Source of the DNA: Pelotomaculum sp. UBA5255
GTDB taxonomy: Bacteria; Bacillota; Desulfotomaculia; Desulfotomaculales; Pelotomaculaceae
Assembly (NCBI GenBank): GCA_002408725.1
Contig: DHTR01000023.1
Span: 45,224-58,286, forward strand
Direction: 5' to 3'
DNA length: 13,063 nt
Positions 1 through 6,627 of the stretch are shown piece after piece. Within the stretch, counting starts at the first letter, position 1. Every line of letters begins with the position of its first letter. The position numbers were made by a program, and so were the translations under genes. The notes under the pieces were generated by a model, which did no database searches, was not told the DNA's origin, and saw only the letters and a list, made by a program, of their open reading frames with translations.

Positions 1-56
1 TAGGTAGGGCGAACCGGGTAGATGTGGGGAATATTTATTGCTTAATCAATACTTGC

Positions 57-97
57 AAAAGGCATGCCTTTAAAACTGTAGGACATGCCTTTTATTA
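57..97 (+). terminator. Intrinsic terminator of a gene left of the window
   Basis: A 10-bp inverted repeat, AAAAGGCATG at 57-66 and CATGCCTTTT at 84-93, extended inward by CCT/AGG with one bulged base, is followed by an AT-rich stretch. It probably ends an upstream + strand gene. Bases 1-56 contain no reading frame that can be assigned; several in-frame stops (bases 1, 5 and 19) occur there. Bases 98-206 are AT-rich and should hold the promoter of the kinase gene, but I found no convincing -35/-10 pair. Confidence 0.6.
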
Positions 98-206
98 TTA
101 ATTTAAAAAAAGGAATACAGCCTATTTTGAAGAATAACTGCAATATTAAAATATGAGAATATTAAGTATATTTTGCCAGTATTATGATTTGAGTGGGTGA
201 GTTGTC

Positions 207-1520
207 ATGATTCGTCTAAATAGCATTTCCTTTGGCATTATTGTTCGCTGGGGATTCGTCCAACTGGTCGTGGTCAGCCTGGTTGTTTTTGGTAAGCCAG
301 AACTCTGGAAGGCCATGTTTATTGCGATTGCCCTGAATGCCCTGGGCACTTATTTAATTGTTGACTTTATCCAGAAGTACAAGGGTGTTAAGATCAAGCT
401 GGACGACCATCCCATCGACCCGACCCTGCAGATCGCAAATGAGACGCTTCCCTTCATGAGACGGGGTTTAAATGAAGAAACGGCGCAAAAGACCGCTGAG
501 ATTATCCTTAAAATCAGTGATGTGTCTGCCGTAGCCATAACCGACCGTGAAAAAGTACTGGCTTATATCGGCGAGTGCTCGGATCACCACAAGGCGGGCG
601 GGCCGATTATTACATATTCTACCATGCAGGCGGTGGCTACAGGAGAATTGATGATTATAAAAGATAAAAAGGGTCTGAACTGCCCGGAGAAAAAATGTAC
701 GCTCCAGGCAGCCGTGATTGCCCCCATGAAATGCAAGGGGGAGGTAGCCGGCACGGTTAAGCTCTACCAGACCAGTCAGGGCAACCTCCAGCCTTCCGTT
801 GTAAAGCTGGCTGTTGCTGTAGCACAGCTCCTGGGGCTGCAGATGGAACTCGCTGAACTGGACCGCCAGACCCAGCTTGTCACTATCGCCGAACTTGATG
901 CCCTGCATGCCCAAATCAACCCCCACTTTTTATTCAATACGCTAAATGCTATAATTACTTACAGCCGGACTCACCCGGAAACAGCGAGGAGGCTGCTGAT
1001 CCGTTTGGCCTCCTTTTTCCGGCAGGCCTTAAAAAGGCACGGGCACTTCAACAGTGTAAAAGAAGAAATCGAATATGTAAATACCTACCTGATCCTGGAG
1101 AAGGCCCGTTTTCGGGAAAAACTGAGAATCAAAAGAGATCTTGACCCTTCCCTATTTGAGTACCAGGTGCCTGTCCTGACGCTGCAGCCTCTCATTGAGA
1201 ACGCCATTAAACACGGTGTTCAGCCAAAGGTTGGAACGGGGACAGTGGAGATCAAAGCACGCCTGATAAACGGGGAAATGCTGTTTATCATTAGTGACGA
1301 TGGGGTAGGGATTAGCAGCGACAGGATGCCTAAAGTCATTCTTCCCGGATTTGGTTCAGGCAACGGTGTGGGCTTGAGCAATGTCCACGAGCGCTTGAAG
1401 AGCTTGTTCGGGGAAGATTATGGGCTTCGAATTATGAGCGAAGTGAATAAAGGCACCTCTGTTTATGTCAGGATTCCAATTAAGAAAGCGTCATGGCAAA
1501 AGGAGGTTGCTGCCCAGTGA
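207..1520 (+). CDS. LytS-like sensor histidine kinase (GAF + His_kinase + HATPase)
   Basis: Membrane sensor kinase of the LytS/YehU/YpdA class, expected to autophosphorylate on histidine and pass phosphate to the LytTR regulator encoded next. Two hydrophobic segments (about residues 9-29 and 34-54) form a short hairpin anchor. A GAF-like domain follows (about 75-215) with the family motif GECSDHH at 122-128 and cysteines at 159, 164 and 176. The PF06580-type kinase core has QINPHFLFNTLN at 236-247, with His240 as the likely phosphoacceptor. The ATPase part shows LIENAIKHG (329-337), DDGVGI (364-369) and GNGVGLSN (385-392). At 437 residues it is shorter than LytS (about 580) because the five- or six-helix 5TM-LYT sensor is missing. 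The ATG follows a gggtgag ribosome site. The stop overlaps the regulator start by 4 nt, so the two are translationally coupled. Class is certain; the signal is unknown. Confidence 0.93.
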   Translation: MIRLNSISFGIIVRWGFVQLVVVSLVVFGKPELWKAMFIAIALNALGTYLIVDFIQKYKGVKIKLDDHPIDPTLQIANETLPFMRRGLNEETAQKTAEIILKISDVSAVAITDREKVLAYIGECSDHHKAGGPIITYSTMQAVATGELMIIKDKKGLNCPEKKCTLQAAVIAPMKCKGEVAGTVKLYQTSQGNLQPSVVKLAVAVAQLLGLQMELAELDRQTQLVTIAELDALHAQINPHFLFNTLNAIITYSRTHPETARRLLIRLASFFRQALKRHGHFNSVKEEIEYVNTYLILEKARFREKLRIKRDLDPSLFEYQVPVLTLQPLIENAIKHGVQPKVGTGTVEIKARLINGEMLFIISDDGVGISSDRMPKVILPGFGSGNGVGLSNVHERLKSLFGEDYGLRIMSEVNKGTSVYVRIPIKKASWQKEVAAQ

Positions 1521-2290
1521 AATTAAGGGCGCTTATTGTCGATGATGAATATCCTGCCAGGCAGGAATTAAGGTATGCCTTAAACGGCACAAAAAATGTT
1601 GAAATTGTGGGTGAAGCGACAAACGCCCAGGAAGCCCTTGCCCTGATTAAAGCCCTCGATTACCAAATTCTATTCCTTGATATCTCCATGCCCGGCATGA
1701 GTGGGCTCGAACTCGGGGCCGCCATCCAGGAACTGCCAAAGCAGCCGAACATTATCTTTGTAACTGCTTTTGACGAGTATGCCGTTTCAGCTTTCGAAGT
1801 AAACGCCGTTGATTATATCCTCAAGCCCTTTGAGCCAAAGCGCATCAAAAAGGCCATCGACAAGGTGATCAAACTAACCCAGGAGTCTGCAACCGCAGAT
1901 GCGCCGGGAGAAGGGGCGCCCCGGGATCCCAACCCACGGCCCCAGGGCCAGATCAGGATCGACCGCATCCCCGCGGAAAAGCAGGGAAAGACCATTCTGG
2001 TAAATGAGTCCGATATTGTCTATGCCTTTACAGAACAGGACTACGTTTATATAAAAACACTTGGCGATAAGCTGTTTACGCGGTTTACTCTCAAGGAACT
2101 GGAGGCGCGCCTGAATCCCAATCTTTTTTTTAGGACCCACCGTTGCTATCTGGTGAATCTACACAAGGTCAAAGAGATTATTCCCTTCTTCAATGGAGCT
2201 TATAATTTGACCATGGAGGACAAAGAGCGGAGCGAGGTTCCGGTTAGCCGTGCCCAGGCAAAAAAATTAAGGAAAATATTGGGTTTTTGA
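1517..2290 (+). CDS. LytTR-family response regulator
   Basis: Cytoplasmic DNA-binding regulator, partner of the kinase just upstream. The receiver domain (about residues 4-120) has the acidic pair Asp9-Asp10, phosphoacceptor Asp55 in FLDISMPG, Thr83 and Lys103 in the KPF motif. A proline/glycine-rich linker (about 126-145) leads to a C-terminal LytTR domain (about 148-255) with FFRTHRCYLVNL at 204-215, typical of this fold. I choose the GTG at 1517 because an AAAGGAGG ribosome site ends 10 nt before it and the receiver domain begins at once; the ATG at 1493 would lie inside the kinase gene and before the ribosome site. GTG overlaps the kinase TGA. Length of 257 residues is usual. Targets cannot be read from this window; LytTR sites are loose direct repeats. 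Confidence 0.93.
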   Translation: MKLRALIVDDEYPARQELRYALNGTKNVEIVGEATNAQEALALIKALDYQILFLDISMPGMSGLELGAAIQELPKQPNIIFVTAFDEYAVSAFEVNAVDYILKPFEPKRIKKAIDKVIKLTQESATADAPGEGAPRDPNPRPQGQIRIDRIPAEKQGKTILVNESDIVYAFTEQDYVYIKTLGDKLFTRFTLKELEARLNPNLFFRTHRCYLVNLHKVKEIIPFFNGAYNLTMEDKERSEVPVSRAQAKKLRKILGF

Positions 2291-2341
2291 CATGCGTATA
2301 AACAGGTCATCAGGCCGTCTAGAATAGGATCTAAAAGGGAT

Positions 2342-2380
2342 ACCTGCCTTTAAAGTTTAACTTTAAAGGCAGGTTATTTT
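2342..2380 (+). terminator. Terminator after the two-component operon
   Basis: A perfect 14-bp stem, ACCTGCCTTTAAAG at 2342-2355 with its complement at 2361-2374, has a 5-nt loop and is followed by TATTTT. It separates the two-component genes from acpS. The U-run is short and interrupted. Confidence 0.75.
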
Positions 2381-2442
2381 GCGACTACCGCGAAATTTCT
2401 TAGTGCAGGCTTTTGCATGATTCAGATCCGGAGGTGGTAGTA

Positions 2443-2850
2443 GTGTGTGTAAGTTCGCGGGCCGACTGCCCTGCCGGTGTTGGAACGGATATCATCGAGA
2501 TCGATAGGGTCAGGCAGGCTGTGGATCGCGGCGGTCGCCGCTTTCTGGAGCGCGTGTTTACAGAAGGTGAGATTGCCTTTTGTGAGGGTAGGCGCGACCG
2601 ATTTGCCTGTTTTGCGGCCCGCTTTGCAGCTAAGGAGGCGGTATTAAAAGCGCTGGGCAGCGGTCTAGCCGGGTGCCGCTGGGTAGATGTGGAGATCCAC
2701 CGGGCAGCCGGGGAGCGGCCCGAGGTTCTGCTGCACGGGGCAGCCGCGAAACTGGCTGGAGAAAATGGCATCATATCTGTGCTGGTCAGCCTGTCTCACG
2801 GTCGTGAACATGCTATTGCCTTTGCGCTTGCAACGAGAGAGGGGGGCTGA
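2443..2850 (+). CDS. acpS: Holo-[acyl-carrier-protein] synthase
   Basis: Transfers 4'-phosphopantetheine from coenzyme A to the serine of apo-acyl carrier protein, activating it for fatty acid synthesis. The family motifs are all present: GTDIIEIDR at residues 14-22 (Mg-binding Asp16), FTEGEIAFC at 39-47, RFAAKEAVLKALGSG at 60-74 (Glu65, Lys69), and SLSHGREHAIA near the end. I start at GTG 2443, which has GGAGG at 2430-2434, 8 nt upstream. The TTG at 2413 would precede that ribosome site. The product is 135 residues, slightly longer than the usual 120-126 because of about 10 extra N-terminal residues. The stop lies 2 nt before nnr, so the two are co-transcribed. AcpS followed by the NAD(P)HX repair gene and alr is a common Firmicute arrangement. 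Confidence 0.95.
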   Translation: MCVSSRADCPAGVGTDIIEIDRVRQAVDRGGRRFLERVFTEGEIAFCEGRRDRFACFAARFAAKEAVLKALGSGLAGCRWVDVEIHRAAGERPEVLLHGAAAKLAGENGIISVLVSLSHGREHAIAFALATREGG

Positions 2851-2852
2851 TA

Positions 2853-4400
2853 GTGAGAGTCGTTACTACCGAAGAGATGAAAGCGCTGGATACGGCAGCC
2901 ATAGAAGAGTACGGAATTCCAGGCCTGGTTTTGATGGAAAACGCCGGCCGTCATGTGGTGGAAGTGGTCCGGCAGGTACTGGGAGATGTTCGGGATAAAG
3001 TTGTTACAATATTTATTGGAAAGGGTAATAACGGTGGGGATGGTCTGGTTATAGCCCGTCACCTCCTCAATATGGGCGCCGAAATCAAACTCCTGGTGCT
3101 GGCGAATGTCGAAGAAATAACCGGAGACGCAGCTGTTAACCTGGAAATATGGCGAAAGATGGAGCAAAAGATTTATTCCATTCACCATGGTGACGGGATT
3201 AACATAGTTAGATTGATTTTGATGAATACCGACCTGATTGTAGATGCCATTTACGGTACTGGATTTAGGGGGAAAGTGGCTGAAAAGGTAGGCCGGATTA
3301 TCGAAGTACTTAACGGCAGCGGCAAGCCTATTGTGGCCGTGGACATCCCCTCCGGACTTGAAGCCAATAACGGTAAGGTTGGCGGGCCATGCATCCAGGC
3401 GGCGCACACCGTTACTTTCGGTCTGCCAAAACTGGGGCTGATTCTGGAGCCCGGCGCCGATTATGTAGGCCGGCTGCACATCGCCGATATTTCCATTCCT
3501 GCGGTTCTTGTGGAAAAAGCGGCTCCCTTAAGGTACCTGATAACGCCCGAACTGGTAAAGGAATGGCTTCCCACCCGCCCCTCTGCCGCCCACAAAGGGA
3601 CTTTCGGTAGGGTGCTCATTGTTGCCGGTTCCCGCGGTATGACAGGGGCCGCCTGCCTGGCCGGGGAAGCATCGCTCAGGGCCGGCGCGGGGCTGGTCAC
3701 GGTTGCCGTGCCGGAAACCCTCCATGATATCGTGGAGGTAAAGTTGACCGAGGTAATGACGACGCCCCTGCCCGATACGGGCAAGGGCTGTTTGAGCAAG
3801 GAGGCAAGACAAGACATCCTCTCCCTGCTGGAGGATAAGGATGTTCTTGCCATTGGGCCGGGTCTTTCTACCGATCCCGTGGTGACAGCCCTGGTGAGAG
3901 ACCTTCTGCCATCCATCAGAGTTCCCTGTGTGCTTGATGCGGACGCCCTGAATGCCCTGGCCGGGGCAGGAGAACTATTGAGAGAAGTTCAGGCTCCTGT
4001 GATTATAACGCCCCACCCGGGTGAAATGGCCCGGTTAATAGGAGTTTCAACCCGGGAGATTCAGGCGGACAGGCTTGCGGCCACAAGCACGGCGGCGCTG
4101 AACTGGAATGTTGTAGTGCTGTTGAAAGGGGCCCGTACGGTCGTAGCCGACCCGAGCGGCGCCATTTACATTAATCCTACGGGTAACCCGGGTATGGCCA
4201 CTGCCGGAAGCGGTGACGTATTAACTGGAACCATAGCGGCCCTGGTGGGCCAGGGGCTCGAACCATCCCGGGCAGCTGCTGCGGGAGCCTACCTCCATGG
4301 CCTGGCAGGCGACCTGGCGGCCAGGGAGAAGGGTATGATGGGCCTGGTGGCGGGTGACCTTGTTTTGGCCCTGCCGGAAGCAGTCCGGGGTCTTGGTTAA
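2853..4400 (+). CDS. nnr: Bifunctional NAD(P)H-hydrate epimerase / ADP-dependent dehydratase
   Basis: Repairs hydrated, inactive NADH and NADPH. The N-terminal YjeF_N half (about residues 1-220) epimerises R- to S-NAD(P)HX, and the C-terminal ribokinase-like half (about 230-512) dehydrates the S form using ADP. Visible motifs: GKGNNGGDG (56-64), DAIYGTG (131-137) and VDIPSGL (163-169) in the epimerase; HKGTFGRVLIVAGS (247-260), ITPHPGEM (385-392) and ATAGSGDVLTG (449-459, catalytic Asp455) in the dehydratase. At 515 residues both halves are complete, as in E. coli Nnr. The GTG start is preceded by a gagagggggg ribosome site and lies 2 nt after acpS. The ADP-dependent type is the bacterial form; eukaryotic enzymes use ATP. 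Confidence in the assignment is very high. Confidence 0.96.
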   Translation: MRVVTTEEMKALDTAAIEEYGIPGLVLMENAGRHVVEVVRQVLGDVRDKVVTIFIGKGNNGGDGLVIARHLLNMGAEIKLLVLANVEEITGDAAVNLEIWRKMEQKIYSIHHGDGINIVRLILMNTDLIVDAIYGTGFRGKVAEKVGRIIEVLNGSGKPIVAVDIPSGLEANNGKVGGPCIQAAHTVTFGLPKLGLILEPGADYVGRLHIADISIPAVLVEKAAPLRYLITPELVKEWLPTRPSAAHKGTFGRVLIVAGSRGMTGAACLAGEASLRAGAGLVTVAVPETLHDIVEVKLTEVMTTPLPDTGKGCLSKEARQDILSLLEDKDVLAIGPGLSTDPVVTALVRDLLPSIRVPCVLDADALNALAGAGELLREVQAPVIITPHPGEMARLIGVSTREIQADRLAATSTAALNWNVVVLLKGARTVVADPSGAIYINPTGNPGMATAGSGDVLTGTIAALVGQGLEPSRAAAAGAYLHGLAGDLAAREKGMMGLVAGDLVLALPEAVRGLG

Positions 4401-4459
4401 AAGGAGATACTCGGCATATCATCTATGATCTACAATGACGTAAGAAGGTGTTTGTTCTC

Positions 4460-5596
4460 ATGTCTGAATTCCCAGTTTGGGCGGAAATTGATTTGGGCGC
4501 GATTTCTCATAATGTTCGGGAGATCCGCAGGATCACCGCGCCGGACGCCAGGGTTATGGCGGTCGTCAAGGCCAACGGCTACGGGCACGGAGCGGTGGAG
4601 GTAAGCCGGACGGCCCTAGACAGCGGTGCGGACTGGCTGGGAGTGGCCAGGGTGGCGGAGGGCGCGGATCTGCGTGAAGCGGGAATAGATGCGCCGGTAC
4701 TGGTATTGGGCTATACTCCACCGGAACAGTACGGGGAGGTCTTGCGGAGGCGGCTGTCTCAAGCTGTTTATACCAGAAAGATGGCGCTGGACCTGGCGGC
4801 GGTAGCCGGGGCAACCGGAGAAAAGGCCCGGGTGCACTTAAAGGTGGATACAGGAATGGGCAGGCTAGGCTGGTTGGCTGGTCCCGATGCCTGCCGCGAG
4901 ATTATGGATCTGGCCTGCAACCCACACCTGGAAATAGAGGGTGTCTTCACCCACTTTGCCGCTGCAGATGCCCTTGACAAAAGCTATACCTTGGAACAGT
5001 TTCATAAATTTACTAAACTGATAGAACAACTGCCCCGATCCGGCCTGGATGTTCCCCTCAGGCATGCTGCAAACAGCGCGGCCTTGCTGGAATTGCCGGA
5101 TACTCACCTGGACATGGTAAGAGTCGGAATTGCCATTTATGGCCTTAACCCATCCGATGAGGTGGCCAACGACAAGGTCAGGTTGCGTCCGGCCATGAAT
5201 CTTAAAGCCAGGGTGGCTCATGTCAAAGAGGTCCCGGCCGGGTTTGCGGTAAGCTACGGGTGCACCTACACAACCAGAAGGGCCAGCCTCATTGCCACGC
5301 TGCCCCTGGGCTACGCCGACGGTTATTCCAGGCTGCTTTCAGCCAAAGGAGAGGCCCTGATTCACGGTTGCCGTGCACCGGTTGTGGGCAGGGTGTGTAT
5401 GGATCAGGTCATGGTGGATGTGAGCCATATTCAAAATGTGAAGATGGGAGACGAGGCCGTTTTAATCGGACGCCAGGGTAATCAGGAAATATCCGCGGGC
5501 GAAGTGGCTGTAAAAATAGGAACAATTCATTATGAAGTTGTCAGTCAGGTTAACGCCCGTGTTCCGAGAATTTACAGCAGCACCTGTTCAGATTAG
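4460..5596 (+). CDS. alr: Alanine racemase
   Basis: PLP-dependent enzyme that interconverts L- and D-alanine, supplying D-Ala for peptidoglycan. The PLP-binding lysine is Lys37 in AVVKANGYGHG (34-44). The opposing catalytic tyrosine is Tyr266 in VSYGCTY (264-270). Other family signatures are KVDTGMGRLG (128-137), RHAANSAA (201-208), PLGYADGYSR (282-291) and GRVCMDQVMVDVS (310-322). The full length of 378 residues is normal. I prefer ATG 4460, with AAGAAGG at 4442-4448, over GTG 4448, which would overlap that ribosome site. It lies 59 nt after nnr with no terminator between, so it is probably the last gene of the acpS operon, ended at 5717-5750. In Bacillus alr is followed closely by ndoAI-ndoA, which here lie about 6.3 kb downstream. 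Confidence 0.96.
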   Translation: MSEFPVWAEIDLGAISHNVREIRRITAPDARVMAVVKANGYGHGAVEVSRTALDSGADWLGVARVAEGADLREAGIDAPVLVLGYTPPEQYGEVLRRRLSQAVYTRKMALDLAAVAGATGEKARVHLKVDTGMGRLGWLAGPDACREIMDLACNPHLEIEGVFTHFAAADALDKSYTLEQFHKFTKLIEQLPRSGLDVPLRHAANSAALLELPDTHLDMVRVGIAIYGLNPSDEVANDKVRLRPAMNLKARVAHVKEVPAGFAVSYGCTYTTRRASLIATLPLGYADGYSRLLSAKGEALIHGCRAPVVGRVCMDQVMVDVSHIQNVKMGDEAVLIGRQGNQEISAGEVAVKIGTIHYEVVSQVNARVPRIYSSTCSD

Positions 5597-5716
5597 TTTT
5601 AATAAATCTTTACCTTTAATATCTAAAACGTTGTTCGAATCAGGACCGGTGAAACCGGTTAGATTGCCATCAAGCTTATGCAAGCAAATGTTGCTAAGTA
5701 TTGAACGTTAAGAGCC
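5597..5716 (+). other. Hairpin-rich 3' untranslated stretch after alr
   Basis: There is no reading frame here, but several short inverted repeats occur in sequence: AACGTT near 5629 and again near 5706, ACCGG/CCGGT separated by TGAAA around 5645-5659, GCTT/AAGC, and AGCAA/TTGCT. The outer AACGTT copies could close the others into one domain just before the terminator. This may be an ordinary 3' UTR or a small RNA processed from it. It matches no riboswitch consensus that I know. Confidence 0.3.
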
Positions 5717-5750
5717 AAACCGCACAGAGATTGCTGTGCGGTTTATTTTT
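5717..5750 (+). terminator. Strong intrinsic terminator of the acpS-nnr-alr operon
   Basis: An 11-bp perfect stem, AAACCGCACAG at 5717-5727 with CTGTGCGGTTT at 5734-5744, has a 6-nt loop and is followed by ATTTTT. This is a textbook factor-independent terminator on the + strand. Confidence 0.9.
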
Positions 5751-5809
5751 CTTGTTTTATTCTTTCATTCATCCATTATAATGGGTATAAATGAGTGGGC
5801 ACCGATAGG

Positions 5810-5847
5810 AAAAAAACGGAGAGCCCCAGCTAAAAGCCAGAGCTTCC
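5810..5847 (-). terminator. Intrinsic terminator of the small RNA
   Basis: On the - strand AGCTCTGGCT (5844-5835) pairs over 10 bp with AGCTGGGGCT (5831-5822) across a 3-nt loop, followed by CTCCG and seven Ts (5816-5810). Three of the pairs are G-U and would be C-A mismatches in a + strand transcript, so the hairpin is directional. CTCTCC just before the T-run can also pair with GGAGAG at the RNA 5' end. Confidence 0.65.
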
Positions 5848-5918
5848 TTTTTAGGGAAGAAGCGGAATCGAACCGCATAGCTGGCCCCGGACCTCGCTGT
5901 GTTCCCGACACTCTCCCC
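5810..5918 (-). ncRNA. Putative small RNA with a tRNA-like fold
   Basis: Read on the - strand, an extended -10 element points at a start near 5918 and a hairpin with seven Ts ends at 5810, giving an RNA of about 109 nt. Its first 65 nt resemble a tRNA: GGGGAGA at the 5' end pairs over 7 bp with TCTTCCC (5860-5854). Just before that lies a T-arm, GCGG-TTCGATT-CCGC, whose loop fits the tRNA TTCRANN consensus. Between them are a GTGT/ACAC hairpin and an AGC..GG/CC..GCT hairpin with a 7-nt loop. It is too short for a real tRNA, lacks a recognisable anticodon arm and is followed by TAAAA, not CCA. G-U pairs in the acceptor-like stem and terminator become mismatches on the + strand, which supports - strand transcription. 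It could be a Y-RNA-like mimic, a new small RNA, or a decayed tRNA. Confidence 0.5.
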
Positions 5919-5925
5919 AGAAACC

Positions 5926-5934
5926 ATTATACCA
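5926..5934 (-). promoter_or_regulatory. Extended -10 promoter of the small RNA
   Basis: On the - strand the sequence reads TGGTATAAT: a perfect TATAAT with the TGn extension of extended -10 promoters. No TTGACA-like box lies 17 nt upstream. The predicted start is 7-8 nt downstream, at the run of Gs that opens the tRNA-like element. Confidence 0.5.
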
Positions 5935-6011
5935 TTAATTCCCACGCAGGAGGATAATAATTATTCTACATTAGTTCTGAAAATATTTAAATATTTTGTA
6001 TTCTTAAGCGC

Positions 6012-6038
6012 GAACTTCAGGACCCTTTGCAGCGTCTA
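6012..6038 (+). promoter_or_regulatory. ECF-type promoter upstream of the sigma gene
   Basis: GAACTT at 6012-6017 and CGTCTA at 6033-6038 are 15 nt apart, which puts 17 nt between the AAC core and CGTC. This matches the general AAC / CGTC layout of promoters read by extracytoplasmic-function sigma factors. It lies about 50 nt before the sigma start codon and suggests autoregulation. Inference from motif only. Confidence 0.5.
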
Positions 6039-6090
6039 TAGATTATAAAACCGCTTTTTAGCGTTAAGATAAACGACGGGAGAAAGAATC

Positions 6091-6627
6091 TTGCCGGAAA
6101 AGAATTTTATCACAGCAGCCCAATCAGGAGATAGCGATGCCTTTGCCCAACTGGTGCAGAGGCATTCCTCGGACGCGTATCGCACGGCGTTCATGGTTTT
6201 GCGTGACCGCGAAGATGTGGAAGATGTGGTCCAGGAGGCATTTTTAACCTGCTACAGGAAAATAAATACATTTCGGATGGATTCTTCCTTTAAGACGTGG
6301 CTGTACAGGATTGTCATAAACCTGTGCTACGACCGGATGCGGAAGCGGGGCCGCGAAAGAGAGGCATTTCAAAAGGTGTCTTTCAATATGAAGACAGGGT
6401 ATGGAGATATGTCAGCTATTGAAAAGCGCATTGATTTGAAAGATATGATTTCAACGTTAAATACGGAATATCGGACTACCCTTACCCTTTATTATGGGAT
6501 GGATTTTAGCGTGAAAAAAGTTGCGGAGGTGCTGGATATCCCGGTGGGCACTGTGAAATCGAGGTTGAACTCCGCACGCAACTTACTAAAAGAACGCTTG
6601 GAAAGAGGCCACGAGTATGCGCTGTGA
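6091..6627 (+). CDS. ECF-family RNA polymerase sigma factor
   Basis: Directs RNA polymerase to a stress or envelope regulon, normally held inactive by the anti-sigma factor encoded next. Sigma region 2 spans about residues 10-85, with DREDVEDVVQEAFL (39-52) and FKTWLYRIVINLCYDRMRKR (67-86). Region 4 spans about 115-170 and ends in the helix-turn-helix VAEVLDIPVGTVKSRLNSAR (144-163). Regions 1.1 and 3 are absent, as expected of the ECF class, and 178 residues is normal. The start is TTG 6091, with GGGAG at 6078-6082, 8 nt upstream; no ATG or GTG competes. An AAC..CGTC promoter lies just upstream. It resembles the SigW/SigX/SigV type, but I cannot assign a subgroup or stimulus. Confidence 0.94.
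   Translation: MPEKNFITAAQSGDSDAFAQLVQRHSSDAYRTAFMVLRDREDVEDVVQEAFLTCYRKINTFRMDSSFKTWLYRIVINLCYDRMRKRGREREAFQKVSFNMKTGYGDMSAIEKRIDLKDMISTLNTEYRTTLTLYYGMDFSVKKVAEVLDIPVGTVKSRLNSARNLLKERLERGHEYAL

Noticed and set aside
2287..2292. A perfect TTGACA overlapping the response regulator stop
   Set aside because: No -10 box lies at 15-19 nt; the nearest TAGAAT is 27 nt away and a terminator follows.
5850..5940. A complete class II tRNA of about 90 nt on the - strand starting at GGGAATT
   Set aside because: Only five of seven acceptor pairs form, no anticodon arm with a U before the anticodon can be drawn, and no CCA follows. The 65-nt tRNA-like fold pairs better.
5736..5957. A + strand open frame of 73 codons across the small RNA region
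   Set aside because: It begins inside the alr terminator with a non-ATG codon and no ribosome site, and the translation resembles nothing known; the same bases are better explained by the - strand RNA.
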